64,000 nucleotides of DNA from Bryobacteraceae bacterium (GTDB lineage Bacteria > Acidobacteriota > Terriglobia > Bryobacterales > Bryobacteraceae): NCBI GenBank assembly GCA_025055455.1, contig JANWXD010000001.1, positions 186,001 to 250,000 on the forward strand. Direction: 5' to 3'. The translations under genes and the position numbers were made by a program. The notes under the pieces are model-generated. The model saw nothing but the letters and a program-made list of their open reading frames with translations, did not search any database and was not told the DNA's origin. Numbering within the stretch: position 1 is the first letter of the stretch; the number at the start of each line of letters is the position of its first letter. Of the stretch, positions 8,108 through 18,597 are shown piece by piece.

Positions 8108-8880
8108 CTAACCGAACCCCTCGACGCGGGCCTCACGACGCGCGCGCCAGCTCGCCACGAGGAAGTCGCGGTTCATGCGGGCGATCACTTCCAACTTGAT
8201 GTTCTTGGGGCAGACGGCCTCGCAGGCGCCGATGTTGGTGCAACTTCCGAAGCCCTCTTGCGTCATCTGAGCCACCATGTTGAGCGCGCGGCGGTAGCGC
8301 TCCGGCTGGCCTTGAGGAAGCAGGCCCAGGTGAGCGATCTTGGCGCCGACGAACAGCGACGCGGAGGCGTTGGGACAAGCCGCCACGCAAGCGCCGCAGC
8401 CGATGCAAGCGGCAGCGTCCATGGCCCGCTCGGCGATTTCCTTCGGGATTAAAATCGCGTTGCCGTCGGGCGCGCTGCCGGTATTCACCGAGATGTAACC
8501 TCCCGCAGCGATGATCCGGTCAAAGGCGCTGCGGTCCACGACCAGATCCTTGATCACGGGAAAGGCGCGGGCGCGCCACGGCTCCAGGTACAGCACATCG
8601 CCGTCGCGGAAGTGGCGCATGTGGAGCTGGCAAACGGTGGTCCCGGGCAGGGGCCCATGGGCGACGCCGTTGATCATGAACCCACACGAGCCGCAGATGC
8701 CCTCCCGGCAGTCGTGATCGAACGCGACGGGATCCTCACCGCGATTCATCAGCTCCTCGTTGAGCACGTCCAGCATTTCCAGGAACGACATGTCCGGATT
8801 GACCTTGGCGACTTCGTAACGGACCATGCGTCCCGGCGCGTCCCGGTGCGGCTGCCGCCAGATGTAAAGAACGATGCGCA

Positions 8881-8884
<4 letters not shown>
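8108..8884 (-). CDS. sdhB: Succinate dehydrogenase/fumarate reductase iron-sulfur subunit
   Basis: This 258-residue subunit carries electrons from the flavin to quinone. The [2Fe-2S] ligands are in CREGICGSC (Cys59, 64, 67) with Cys85. The [4Fe-4S] ligands are in [12 protein letters not shown] (Cys160, 163, 166, 170), and the third cluster ligands in [12 protein letters not shown] (Cys215, 221, 225). It overlaps the sdhA stop by 4 bp and is the last gene of sdhCAB. The N-terminus begins [11 protein letters not shown]. Gene order and the single cytochrome subunit suggest a type-B enzyme that works with menaquinone. Confidence 0.95.
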
Positions 8885-10794
<1,910 letters not shown>

Positions 10795-10809
10795 TTCAGC
10801 TCTCCTGCG

Positions 10810-11496
10810 TCACTCCCTCACCCAGCCAGCGAGAACGGCTACGGGAATCGAAATGTTGCCGGCGCCGATGAAGATGGCAAACGCCGCGGCCAGGCGCTTG
10901 AGCCAAGGGGTGTACCGCGGGTGATGGACGCCCACGGTCTGGAACATGCTCCAGAGGCCGTGGTACAGGTGCATGGCCAGCAGCACCATAGCGAGGATGT
11001 AAGAGAGAGAGACCGGCCAGATGCGGAAGCCATAAACCATGTTGTGGTACGGATCCAGTTCCCGGTACGGGAGTCCCACCGAACCCGTCGTGAGATGCAG
11101 GATGTGGAACACCACAAAGGCGCCGATGATCGGACCGCTCCATAGCATGGTGCGGGAGGCGTAGCCCGCCGGCGGGTCTTTTTCCATCACGTAACTGACC
11201 GGCCGCGCGCGACGGTTCAACAGCCACAGCTGCACCGACGCCGTGATGTGGAGGATCACTGCGGCCAACAGCACGACCCGTGCGCCCCAAAGCAGCAACG
11301 GCGTAGAGTGCAAAAACCGAGCATAGGCATTGATCTGCTCCGGGCCGAGGTAGATCTGCAAGTTGCCGAGCAGGTGGACCAATACATAGCCGAAGAGAAT
11401 GAAGCCCGTCACGGCCATGACGATCTTCTTGCCGATTGCCGCCTCATAGAAGCGGACTGCCGGCTCGCCGCGAACGCTCACACCGGCTGTGCTCAT
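10810..11496 (-). CDS. sdhC: Succinate dehydrogenase cytochrome b subunit (type B, di-heme)
   Basis: The product has 228 residues with five hydrophobic helices, as expected for the single large anchor of type-B complexes. Candidate heme histidines are in YVLVHLLGNL, VILHITASVQ, FVVFHILHLT and AMHLYHGLWS. It anchors SdhAB to the inner membrane and passes electrons to quinone. It is the first gene of sdhCAB. A -10-like TAGAAT (minus strand, 11536-11541) would give a leader of roughly 35 nt. Confidence 0.93.
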   Translation of the reverse strand: MSTAGVSVRGEPAVRFYEAAIGKKIVMAVTGFILFGYVLVHLLGNLQIYLGPEQINAYARFLHSTPLLLWGARVVLLAAVILHITASVQLWLLNRRARPVSYVMEKDPPAGYASRTMLWSGPIIGAFVVFHILHLTTGSVGLPYRELDPYHNMVYGFRIWPVSLSYILAMVLLAMHLYHGLWSMFQTVGVHHPRYTPWLKRLAAAFAIFIGAGNISIPVAVLAGWVRE

Positions 11497-11587
11497 TGGA
11501 AATCCCCAGGTGACGGAAGCGTCATCAAAACCACCATTCTATCGGCAAATCCGAGGTCGGCCGAGGCCTTGTATGAGCCCCGCGGGG

Positions 11588-12430
11588 CTAGGAAAAGAAC
11601 TCGACGCAAGTCTTCTTCGGAATCAGTCCGGCTTCATAGCCGAGATCCAGCAGCTTCTGGGCTGCCGCAGGCACCGTGGCGCCGCAATCGAGCGTATGCT
11701 GGTTGACATACATGCCGACGAACTGCTCCGCCAGACTGGCATCCATGTCGCGGGCGAATTGCAGTGCGTAGGCCAGCGCCTCGTCGTGATGATCGAAGGC
11801 GTACTGGATGCTCTGGCGCATCAGGCGGGAGCACTCCTGGCGAATCTCGTGGGACAGTGACCGCAACAGGGCGTTGGCGCCGAGGGGGAGCGGCAGACCG
11901 TAGGTCTCTTTCCACCAGCGGCCCAAGTCCACCACGTTATGCAGACCAGCTCCCGCGTAAGTGAGCTGTCCCTCATGGATGACCACGCCGGCATCCACCG
12001 TGCGGGAGCGGACGGCCTCCAGAATTCTGTCGAACGGAACCTCCACGGCTTCCAGATCCGGCTCGAAAAGCTTGAGCACCAGATAGGCGGTGGTCAGCTT
12101 GCCCGGAACCGCGACCCGTTTGCCCCGAAGCTCTTCCGCTGGCAGAGGCCGCGCCGCCACCACCACGGGCCCGTAACCATCCCCGACGCTGGAGCCGCTC
12201 CGCAGCAGCACGTACTTGTCCGCCACGTACGGGTAGGCGTGGAAGGAGATCGCCGTCACCTCGTAGCAACCTTCCATCGCTCTGCGGTTCAGCGTCTCGA
12301 TGTCCTCGAGCACATGACGAAACCGCACGAGCGGCGATCGGATTTTTGCCGTCGCCAGGCCGTAGAACATGAAAGCATCGTCTGCATCCGGACTGTGAGC
12401 GCAAACGATCTCGGTCTGCGAGGGGTCCAT
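11588..12430 (-). CDS. mqnD: 1,4-dihydroxy-6-naphthoate synthase (futalosine menaquinone pathway)
   Basis: The product has 280 residues with a periplasmic-binding-protein-like fold. The N-terminal AHSPDADDAFMFYGL is the MqnD signature, ISFHAYPYVADKYVLL follows, and the active-site region includes DAGVVIHEGQLTYAG. MqnD converts cyclic dehypoxanthinylfutalosine to 1,4-dihydroxy-6-naphthoate. The other mqn genes are not in the window. The ATG at 12428-12430 gives the usual family length; the longer in-frame extension has no family-like sequence. It lies next to sdhCAB, which needs menaquinone, and is divergent from the aldo/keto reductase gene. Confidence 0.88.
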   Translation of the reverse strand: MDPSQTEIVCAHSPDADDAFMFYGLATAKIRSPLVRFRHVLEDIETLNRRAMEGCYEVTAISFHAYPYVADKYVLLRSGSSVGDGYGPVVVAARPLPAEELRGKRVAVPGKLTTAYLVLKLFEPDLEAVEVPFDRILEAVRSRTVDAGVVIHEGQLTYAGAGLHNVVDLGRWWKETYGLPLPLGANALLRSLSHEIRQECSRLMRQSIQYAFDHHDEALAYALQFARDMDASLAEQFVGMYVNQHTLDCGATVPAAAQKLLDLGYEAGLIPKKTCVEFFS

Positions 12431-12564
12431 AGCGGAGGAGAAGTTTCCAATCTTAGCAGAGCCAGCCAGATTTCGGTGACTGGCTACGAAATGCCCATTT
12501 ACCGCATCGCCCCCCTGTCGGCAGGATTTGGGTTGGCGTAGCCTGTGCCGGAAACTAGAGAAGG

Positions 12565-13356
12565 ATGGGTTGGCAGCGAACGACGTTGGGCGCAACGAAG
12601 ATCGAAGTATGTCGGCTCGGCTTGGCCGCCGGCTACGGTGCGCCTGCCGAAACGGTCGAGCGGGCCTTCGAGCATGGGGTTAACTACTTCTACTGGGGCA
12701 GCCTGCGCAGGACCGCGTTCGCCGAAGGATTGCGACGCCTGGCGCCCAACCGCGAGCGCTTCCTGCTCGTGATCCAATCCTATTCGCGCACGGCCCGCCT
12801 GGTCGGCTGGAGCCTGGAGCGCGCGCTGCGCGCCCTACGCTTTGACCAGGCGGACGTGCTCCTGCTGGGCCTCTGGAACCGCCGTCCGCCCGAGCGAATC
12901 CTCGAGGCGGCCCAGCGCCTCAAAGAACGGGGTTTGGTGCGCTTCCTCGCCCTCTCCACTCACCACCGCCCTCTGGTCCCTACACTGGCCGCGGAGGGAA
13001 TTTTCGACATCTTCCACGTCCGGTACAACGCCGTCAACCCTGGCGCCGAGCGCGACGTTTTTCCGCGGCTGCCGCAAGGCGACCGGCGGCCCGGCATCGT
13101 CACGTTCACGGCCACCCGGTGGGGCCAATTGTTGGGCCACCGGCGCATCCCCGAGAACGAGAAGACCCCGACGGCGACCGACTGCTATCGGTTCGTCCTT
13201 TCTCATCCCGCGGTGGACGTCTGTCTGGCCGGCCCCGGCAGCGCGCACGAGTTCGAGGCCGCCCTCGAAGCGCTGCGCCGCGGCCCGATGAGCGAGGACG
13301 AGCAGAGCTGGATGCGGCGCGTAGGGCGTGCGATCTCCGGCAAGCCCGAAGCCTGA
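12565..13356 (+). CDS. Aldo/keto reductase-like protein with degenerate active site
   Basis: This 263-residue protein has the overall AKR TIM-barrel pattern: VERAFEHGVNYFYWGSLRR, LRFDQADVLLLGLW, LKERGLVRFLALSTHHRP and a C-terminal PAVDVCLAGPGSAHEFEAAL. It is shorter than the usual roughly 320 residues. Of the Asp-Tyr-Lys-His tetrad only the His (in LSTHH) is obvious. The Asp and Tyr positions read NYFYWGS, and the Lys position reads VIQSYS rather than the usual ATK. It may be a non-redox or altered-chemistry subfamily. It is divergent from mqnD, and a recurring TTGGCGTAGCCTGT-type element lies 17 nt before the start. Confidence 0.78.
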   Translation: MGWQRTTLGATKIEVCRLGLAAGYGAPAETVERAFEHGVNYFYWGSLRRTAFAEGLRRLAPNRERFLLVIQSYSRTARLVGWSLERALRALRFDQADVLLLGLWNRRPPERILEAAQRLKERGLVRFLALSTHHRPLVPTLAAEGIFDIFHVRYNAVNPGAERDVFPRLPQGDRRPGIVTFTATRWGQLLGHRRIPENEKTPTATDCYRFVLSHPAVDVCLAGPGSAHEFEAALEALRRGPMSEDEQSWMRRVGRAISGKPEA

Positions 13357-13374
13357 CTTTGCAGAGTAAAGTAC

Positions 13375-13404
13375 TTGACAGAATGCTCCCCTGTGGGCTA
13401 ACCT
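13375..13404 (+). promoter_or_regulatory. Strong sigma-70-like promoter, leaderless arrangement
   Basis: A perfect TTGACA (13375-13380), an 18-bp spacer and TAACCT (13399-13404) are followed after only six bases by the ATG at 13411. The transcript would start at or next to the start codon, and no Shine-Dalgarno sequence exists. Confidence 0.65.
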
Positions 13405-13410
13405 GACACC

Positions 13411-14025
13411 ATGCGTCCCGCACAGTCCCTGCGCCCGGCGCAAGCGTCCATCGAGGCGATCCACCGCCAGGCGGTCGAAAACTTGCGCTTCATCCGCAAG
13501 ACCATGGAGGGCGCTTGCTCCTTTACGGCGGTCTCCGGTGCGGGCGGCATCGGTATGGGCCTGACCGCTTGTGCCGCCGCCGTGCTGGCCGGCGGACCAC
13601 CCCTCGGGGCGCGCTGGCTGGCGGTCTGGCTTTCGAGCTCCGTGGTGGCCTTCCTGATCGGCGCGTTGGCGATGCGGCACAAGGCGAGGCGCCACAACAT
13701 CGCTCTTCTGTCGCGGCCGGGACGCAAGTTCGCGCTGGGCCTCGCCCCGCCCCTCATCGTGGCGGCGCTCCTGACGCCGGCGTTGTACCGATCCGGCTTG
13801 CCGGAGCTGCTCCCCGCCATGTGGCTCCTTCTTTACGGGGCGGCCATCATCAGCGGCGGCGCCTTCTCGGTGCGGATCGTGCCGGCCATGGGCGCTTGCT
13901 TTATGACGCTCGGCGCCGTGGCACTGTTGGCGCCCGCGAGCTGGAGCAACTGGCTGCTGGCGGCCGGCTTCGGGGGCATTCACATCGTCTTCGGCGCCGT
14001 CATTGCTTGGAGGCACGGTGGCTAA
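13411..14025 (+). CDS. Polytopic membrane protein paired with a winged-helix regulator
   Basis: The product has 204 residues. After a roughly 40-residue cytoplasmic N-terminus there are about six hydrophobic segments, starting with GGIGMGLTACAAAVLAGG and ending WLLAAGFGGIHIVFGAVIAW. The family is not recognised by name, but pairs of such a protein with a small winged-helix regulator are common in Acidobacteria. It overlaps the regulator gene by 8 bp, so the two are translationally coupled and probably work together. The promoter is excellent and apparently leaderless. Confidence 0.72.
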   Translation: MRPAQSLRPAQASIEAIHRQAVENLRFIRKTMEGACSFTAVSGAGGIGMGLTACAAAVLAGGPPLGARWLAVWLSSSVVAFLIGALAMRHKARRHNIALLSRPGRKFALGLAPPLIVAALLTPALYRSGLPELLPAMWLLLYGAAIISGGAFSVRIVPAMGACFMTLGAVALLAPASWSNWLLAAGFGGIHIVFGAVIAWRHGG

Positions 14026-14392
14026 GCATCCCACACCTCTGCGCGCTGCGGCGCCCCGGCGCACCGAGCCCCGACAGACGCCGCCCGGCTCCGTGCCGAC
14101 GGCGCGCCTGGACCGGCTGATTCACGAACGGATCCGCCTCGGAATCGTCAGCGCGCTGGCGGTCAACGACTCGCTGACCTTCAACGAACTCAAAGCGCTG
14201 CTCAAGACGAGCGACGGCAACTTGAGCGTCCACGCGCGCAAACTCGAGGAAGCCGGTTATATCGCCTGCGCCAAGTCGTTTGACAGACGCGTGCCCAAGA
14301 CGCGCTACCGCCTGACCCCGGCGGGGCGCCGGGCTTTCGAACGATACCTGGCGCATATGGAGGCGCTGATCGAAGCCATGCGCGAACGCTAG
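14018..14392 (+). CDS. Winged-helix DNA-binding transcriptional regulator
   Basis: The product has 124 residues. A basic, proline-rich N-terminal tail precedes a compact winged helix: [40 protein letters not shown] (recognition helix) and [17 protein letters not shown] (wing and C-terminal helix). This fits the HTH_34/MarR-like superfamily. I chose the GTG at 14018 because GGAGG sits 4-9 nt upstream; a TTG at 14003 is in frame but lacks a site. It overlaps the membrane-protein gene and presumably regulates that operon. Confidence 0.82.
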   Translation: MAKHPTPLRAAAPRRTEPRQTPPGSVPTARLDRLIHERIRLGIVSALAVNDSLTFNELKALLKTSDGNLSVHARKLEEAGYIACAKSFDRRVPKTRYRLTPAGRRAFERYLAHMEALIEAMRER

Positions 14393-14396
14393 GAGG

Positions 14397-14412
14397 AGCC
14401 CCCGACGGGGCT
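14397..14412 (+). terminator. GC-rich hairpin after the regulator gene
   Basis: AGCCCC-CGAC-GGGGCT forms a 6-bp stem with a 4-nt loop, 4 nt after the regulator stop and 24 nt before uppS. There is no T-run, so termination strength is uncertain. Confidence 0.4.
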
Positions 14413-14435
14413 GCGATCCTGCCCGCCGACCGTTT

Positions 14436-15164
14436 ATGGACCAGAGCCCTTCGTCACACGGCTTGCATGTGGCCATTATCATGGACGGCAATGGCCGCTG
14501 GGCAGCAGCTCGCGGCTGGCCGCGCCTGGCGGGTCACCGCGCCGGCTCCGAAGCGGTCCGCCGCACGGTCGAAGCGGCGCCGCGCTGCGGCATTTCCATC
14601 CTGACCCTCTACGCCTTCTCGGCTGACAACTGGAAGCGGCCACGCGAGGAGGTCAACGAACTGTTCCGTGTGCTCGAGGAGCACTTGCGCACTCACACCC
14701 CGGAATGCGTCGCGCACGGCGTGCGCCTCCACGTGATCGGCCGCCGCGACCGCCTGCCGATCCGCCTGGTGGCCGCCATGGACGACGCCGAAGAGGCCAC
14801 GGCCCACTGCCGCACGCTCGAGCTGCGCATCGCGGTGGACTATTCCGCCCGGGACGCGATCCTGTGTGCGGCGCAGCGCTCGCGCATGGCGCCCGCCCTA
14901 ACGCGGGAGTGTTTCGCGCGCCTTCTGGCCGAGGCTTCCCACGCCCCGGCGCCCTCGCGCGACGTGGATTTGCTCATCCGCACTGGCGGCGAGCAGCGCC
15001 TCAGCGACTTTTTGCTGTGGGAGTGCGCCTACGCCGAGCTCCTCTTTCTGCCCAAGATGTGGCCCGATTTCGCAGCGGCAGATCTCGAAGCCGCTGTGGC
15101 CGAATTCCACCGTCGCCAGCGGCGCTTCGGGGCGCTTCCGGTCCCGGTCCGAAGTGCGCGCTGA
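14436..15164 (+). CDS. uppS: Isoprenyl transferase (undecaprenyl diphosphate synthase-like)
   Basis: This 242-residue cis-prenyltransferase extends farnesyl diphosphate with isopentenyl diphosphate to make the C55 carrier lipid for cell-wall and polysaccharide synthesis. The catalytic block [15 protein letters not shown] is at about residues 13-27, with [14 protein letters not shown] near 55. The signature [19 protein letters not shown], followed by AYAELLF, lies near 180-205. The ATG at 14436 gives the normal length; no clear ribosome site is visible. The cdsA/dxr genes that often follow uppS are absent here. Confidence 0.92.
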   Translation: MDQSPSSHGLHVAIIMDGNGRWAAARGWPRLAGHRAGSEAVRRTVEAAPRCGISILTLYAFSADNWKRPREEVNELFRVLEEHLRTHTPECVAHGVRLHVIGRRDRLPIRLVAAMDDAEEATAHCRTLELRIAVDYSARDAILCAAQRSRMAPALTRECFARLLAEASHAPAPSRDVDLLIRTGGEQRLSDFLLWECAYAELLFLPKMWPDFAAADLEAAVAEFHRRQRRFGALPVPVRSAR

Positions 15165-15200
15165 GATATAGTCATTGGCAGGAGCGTCCAGCCCCGCGCG

Positions 15201-16478
15201 ATGCCTTCTTTGCCGGCAATGGTCTTGGCCGTCGAGCCGGCCCTGCCCCAGGCGGTCCAATCCGTCGTGGAGGCTCTGCTGATCGGATTTCTTATCGGCG
15301 CCCAGAGGGAAGCGTCGCATGGCGAGGGTCACCCTGGGGTGCGCGATTTCGTTCTCATCGGTCTCACCGGGGCCATCTGTGGACTGCTCCAGAACGCCTG
15401 GCTCACCGTGGCGGCCCTGCTTTCCATTACCGCCATGCTGGCGGTCTTCTACTTCCACATGCGCGAGCGCACGGGCATCACGACCGAAATGGCCGCGGTC
15501 GCCACCTTCACGCTCGGCTTTCTGGTGGCCACGCCCGGCAATCCTCTCGGGGCGCCCTTGGCGGTAGGGACGGCGGTGGTCGTCGTGGCATTTCTCGAGG
15601 CCAAGCGCTCCCTGCACCGCTTGGTCCGGGAGACGATCACCGAGATCGAATTCAACGACACGCTCCGCTTCTTGGCGCTGATCTTCATCATCTACCCCGT
15701 GCTGCCGACGGGCAGCTTCGGGCCGTACGGCTTTTTCGATCCGCGAAAGATCTGGACGTTTGTCATTCTCGTGGGTTCGATTTCTTACTTGGGCTACTTT
15801 TTGGAAAAATTTCTCGGCAGCAGCCGCGGCTTGCGTCTGACCGGCTTGCTGGGAGGCATCGCCTCCACGACGGCGGCCACAGCCTCCTTTGCTCGCGCCT
15901 GTCGCGATCGCCCCGAACAGGTCGCGCTGTATGCGCAGGCGGCCGTTCTGGCCAACGCTGTGCAGTTCCCGCGACTGCTGGTGATTCTTGCTGTGTTCGC
16001 CGCTCCGCTGGCGGCTATGATGGTCGGCCCCATGGCCCTCATGAGCTTGGCCGGACTCGCCGTGAGCGCCGCACTCGCACCTCGGAAAACTTTGGCCCCG
16101 GCGGTGGGAGGGCTTTCTCTGTCGAACCCGCTACAGCTTTGGCCGGCCCTGAAATTTGGCCTCGTGTTCGCGCTGATTTTGTTCTTCACCAAGGCAGCGG
16201 CAGCCGTCTGGGGCGGAGGCGGGGTGTATTGGACTGGTGCGCTCGGCGGCGCTCTGGACACTGACGCAGTGGCCGTCTCGGCGGCCGAGCTGCTCACCGC
16301 CGGAAGGCTCACCCCCGACGGCGCCTGGATTACGGTGCTGCTGGCCCTCGCTTCGAACGCCGTCGTCAAGACGGTAATCGCTTTTGCCACAGGAGGCCGT
16401 GATTTTGGTCTCCAGGTGACCGCCGGATTTGCGGCAATGTTTGCGGCGGCAGTGTTAGGGTGGTGGGCAGTGCCATGA
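15201..16478 (+). CDS. MgtC/SapB family membrane protein with DUF4010
   Basis: This 425-residue polytopic protein has an N-terminal MgtC/SapB-like domain (LLIGFLIGAQREASHGEG, DFVLIGLTGAICGLL) and, in the second half, the DUF4010 domain with GLLGGIASTTAATASFARA and AAELLTAGRLTPD. About 11-13 membrane helices are visible. The function of this family is unknown; the MgtC link to magnesium is only by homology. TATAGT lies about 30 nt upstream. The stop overlaps the serine hydrolase start by 4 bp. Confidence 0.85.
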   Translation: MPSLPAMVLAVEPALPQAVQSVVEALLIGFLIGAQREASHGEGHPGVRDFVLIGLTGAICGLLQNAWLTVAALLSITAMLAVFYFHMRERTGITTEMAAVATFTLGFLVATPGNPLGAPLAVGTAVVVVAFLEAKRSLHRLVRETITEIEFNDTLRFLALIFIIYPVLPTGSFGPYGFFDPRKIWTFVILVGSISYLGYFLEKFLGSSRGLRLTGLLGGIASTTAATASFARACRDRPEQVALYAQAAVLANAVQFPRLLVILAVFAAPLAAMMVGPMALMSLAGLAVSAALAPRKTLAPAVGGLSLSNPLQLWPALKFGLVFALILFFTKAAAAVWGGGGVYWTGALGGALDTDAVAVSAAELLTAGRLTPDGAWITVLLALASNAVVKTVIAFATGGRDFGLQVTAGFAAMFAAAVLGWWAVP

Positions 16479-17566
16479 GCGGGTGGCGGATCTCGCGCCG
16501 CTTCCTTCTTTGCGGGCTGGCTGTGGCCGCCTCCGCCGCGGCGCAGCGCGGACTGGACCGCAGCCAAGTCCAGGAGCTCGAGCGCATCCTCACCACCGAA
16601 ATGGCCCGACAGAGCATTCCGGGCCTCTCAGTGGCGGTGGCAGCCGGAGGAAAGCTGGTGTGGGCGGCCGGCTTCGGCTTGGCCGATTTGGAGAATCATG
16701 TCCCGGCCAAGACCACGACCGTTTACCGCCTCGCCTCCATCTCCAAACCCTTCACCGCCGTGGCCGTCATGCAACTGGTCGAGCAGGGCAAGATGGACCT
16801 CGAGGCGTCCGTCGAGAAATACGTGCCGTCCTTTCCCAAGAAACCGTGGCCCGTCACGATCCGTCATCTGCTGTGCCACCAGAGCGGCATCCGCCACTAC
16901 CGGGACGGGGCCGAAATCCATAGCACGCGCCATTACACGGATCTGATCGAGCCGCTCCAGATCTTTCAAAACGACCCACTTCTGTTCGAGCCGGGCACGC
17001 GCTTCTCCTACACGACGTACGGTTATAACTTGCTCGGCGCCGCCGTCGAGGGCGCCAGCGGCATGAAGTTCCTGGATTACTTGCGCCGCCACATCTTCGA
17101 ACCCGCGGGCCTGCGCCGCACGCGCGATGACAACGTCTATGATCTGATACCCGACCGAGCTCGGGGCTACCGGCGCGTGCTCGGCGGCAAGATCGAGAAC
17201 TGCGCCCTGGCGGACACCAGCAACAAAATTCCGGGCGGCGGCCTCGTGGGCACCGTAGAGGACCTGGTGGATTTCGCCATCCACCTCAACGGCGGCACAC
17301 TCCTTAAACCCGAAACTGTCCGACGCATGTTCACGCCGCAAACAACGCGGGACGGCAAGCCGACGCCCTACGGGCTGGGTTGGCAGATCTTCGAACGGGG
17401 TGGGCGGCGCTGGGTAGGCCACGGAGGCGCGCAGCAGGGGGTACGGACCCTACTGCTCATGCGCCCCGAGCGGGGCTTCGCCGTCGCCCTGATGGCGAAC
17501 TTGGAGGGGGTCAACCTGGAACCGGCCGCCGGCCGGATCGCGGCGATCGTCCTCGGAGAGGAGTGA
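16475..17566 (+). CDS. Serine hydrolase, class C beta-lactamase-like (PF00144), exported
   Basis: The product has 363 residues. The N-terminus MSGWRISRRFLLCGLAVA has a twin-arginine-like motif (SRRFLL) and a hydrophobic stretch ending AAAQ, so export by Tat is likely. The nucleophile motif SxxK is SISK at residues 88-91. The YxN position reads YTTYGYNLLG, a common variant in non-lactamase members, and HGGAQQG matches the third motif. Members are esterases, DD-peptidases or D-aminopeptidases. The start ATG overlaps the MgtC stop by 4 bp. Confidence 0.87.
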   Translation: MSGWRISRRFLLCGLAVAASAAAQRGLDRSQVQELERILTTEMARQSIPGLSVAVAAGGKLVWAAGFGLADLENHVPAKTTTVYRLASISKPFTAVAVMQLVEQGKMDLEASVEKYVPSFPKKPWPVTIRHLLCHQSGIRHYRDGAEIHSTRHYTDLIEPLQIFQNDPLLFEPGTRFSYTTYGYNLLGAAVEGASGMKFLDYLRRHIFEPAGLRRTRDDNVYDLIPDRARGYRRVLGGKIENCALADTSNKIPGGGLVGTVEDLVDFAIHLNGGTLLKPETVRRMFTPQTTRDGKPTPYGLGWQIFERGGRRWVGHGGAQQGVRTLLLMRPERGFAVALMANLEGVNLEPAAGRIAAIVLGEE

Positions 17567-17634
17567 CGCGGCGCAGCTTCCACCCACCGTAGCGCTGGGC
17601 TCGCTAGGCCGGTCCCTGATACGCCGCTGCCGCC

Positions 17635-18597
17635 CTAGCTTCGGCCAGCGTATGCGGCGTACAGTTGCGCGATCCCCGCCGTGCCGGGGTCCCCGGGATG
17701 GATCACGACCCGGTAGCGAAATCGGAGCCACTGGCCCGGCGCCAGCGTCAAACTGCCGTCCTGTGTGCGGTCTCGCAAGAAGTCCCGAAGCCCGAAAATG
17801 TTGGCCGCAAACAAGCCGTAGCCGCGGGCGTGCCAGTAAGTGGGATGGCGCGGGTTGCTCGGGTGGTCGAAAATCGCCACCCCGAGCTTCTCGCCCCGAA
17901 TCTCTCCGAAATAATCCACCCAAGCGGCGCGGCTGCCCCAGACCTCTTTCTCGGTCTGTTTGCCCTCGGAGCTGACCATCCGGCCGGTGCGGGGAGGCGA
18001 AGCGGGGGCGCGCGCATGCGGCTCCTCCAACCACGGCGCCAGCCGGATGGCGAACGTCCCTTCCTTGGTGTCGCCGAATCTGACCGTGACGGCTGCCGTC
18101 AGCGTGATGTCCAAGTCGAGCACCCGCAAAGACGGATGCGCGTGGAACACCATGTCCCTGCGCTCGACAAGCAGCGCGTTGCCTTGCGGATCCCGCCACT
18201 CGAACTGCGCCGAGATGGAGCCCGACTCGCGTCCTTCCTTCACCCCAAGCATCTGCTTGAGCACCACACGCCCCAAATTGGTGCGCCTCGGGTTGGGTTC
18301 GTTTGCCCAGAAATCGAATCCGTTGACATCGCCATGCGTGAACCACAGACCGCGATGGTGGGGGTGGTCATAGGCCTCCCCTTCCACCTTCGCCATGGGA
18401 TACAGGCGGGTGACGATCGTGCCCGAGGCCGCTCGCAGCGGGTGCAGATAGGGCTTCGGGGTCTCCGGTCCGAAGAAAAACTCAGTGAAGGGCTTACCGT
18501 CGATCTCCACTGCGATCCGACCCGGGTGGCGCGCCATCTTGACTTGGGCGCTCAGCGGCAAAGCGACCAAAATCGCTGCGAGGCGGCGGGCTTTCAT
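17635..18597 (-). CDS. PmoA family protein (DUF6807), secreted
   Basis: The product has 320 residues with a signal peptide (MKARRLAAILVALPLSAQ). Conserved-looking blocks are PKPYLHPLRAASGTIVTRLY, YDHPHHRGLWFTHGDVNGFD and YFGEIRGEKLGVAIFDHPSN, which fit the PmoA/DUF6807 family. That family is not methane monooxygenase despite its name, and is common in Acidobacteria and Planctomycetes beside sugar-catabolism genes. The histidine-rich DHPHHRG suggests a metal or sugar site. The start (18595-18597) overlaps the MFS transporter stop by 4 bp, so the transporter and this protein act in one pathway by inference. Confidence 0.83.
   Translation of the reverse strand: MKARRLAAILVALPLSAQVKMARHPGRIAVEIDGKPFTEFFFGPETPKPYLHPLRAASGTIVTRLYPMAKVEGEAYDHPHHRGLWFTHGDVNGFDFWANEPNPRRTNLGRVVLKQMLGVKEGRESGSISAQFEWRDPQGNALLVERRDMVFHAHPSLRVLDLDITLTAAVTVRFGDTKEGTFAIRLAPWLEEPHARAPASPPRTGRMVSSEGKQTEKEVWGSRAAWVDYFGEIRGEKLGVAIFDHPSNPRHPTYWHARGYGLFAANIFGLRDFLRDRTQDGSLTLAPGQWLRFRYRVVIHPGDPGTAGIAQLYAAYAGRS

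Noticed and set aside
6410-8452. Long plus-strand open frame (about 680 codons) opposite gltX and sdhB
   Set aside because: It is antisense to two certain genes, has no ribosome site, and its product is Arg/Gly/Val-rich with no domain. It is a GC-bias shadow.
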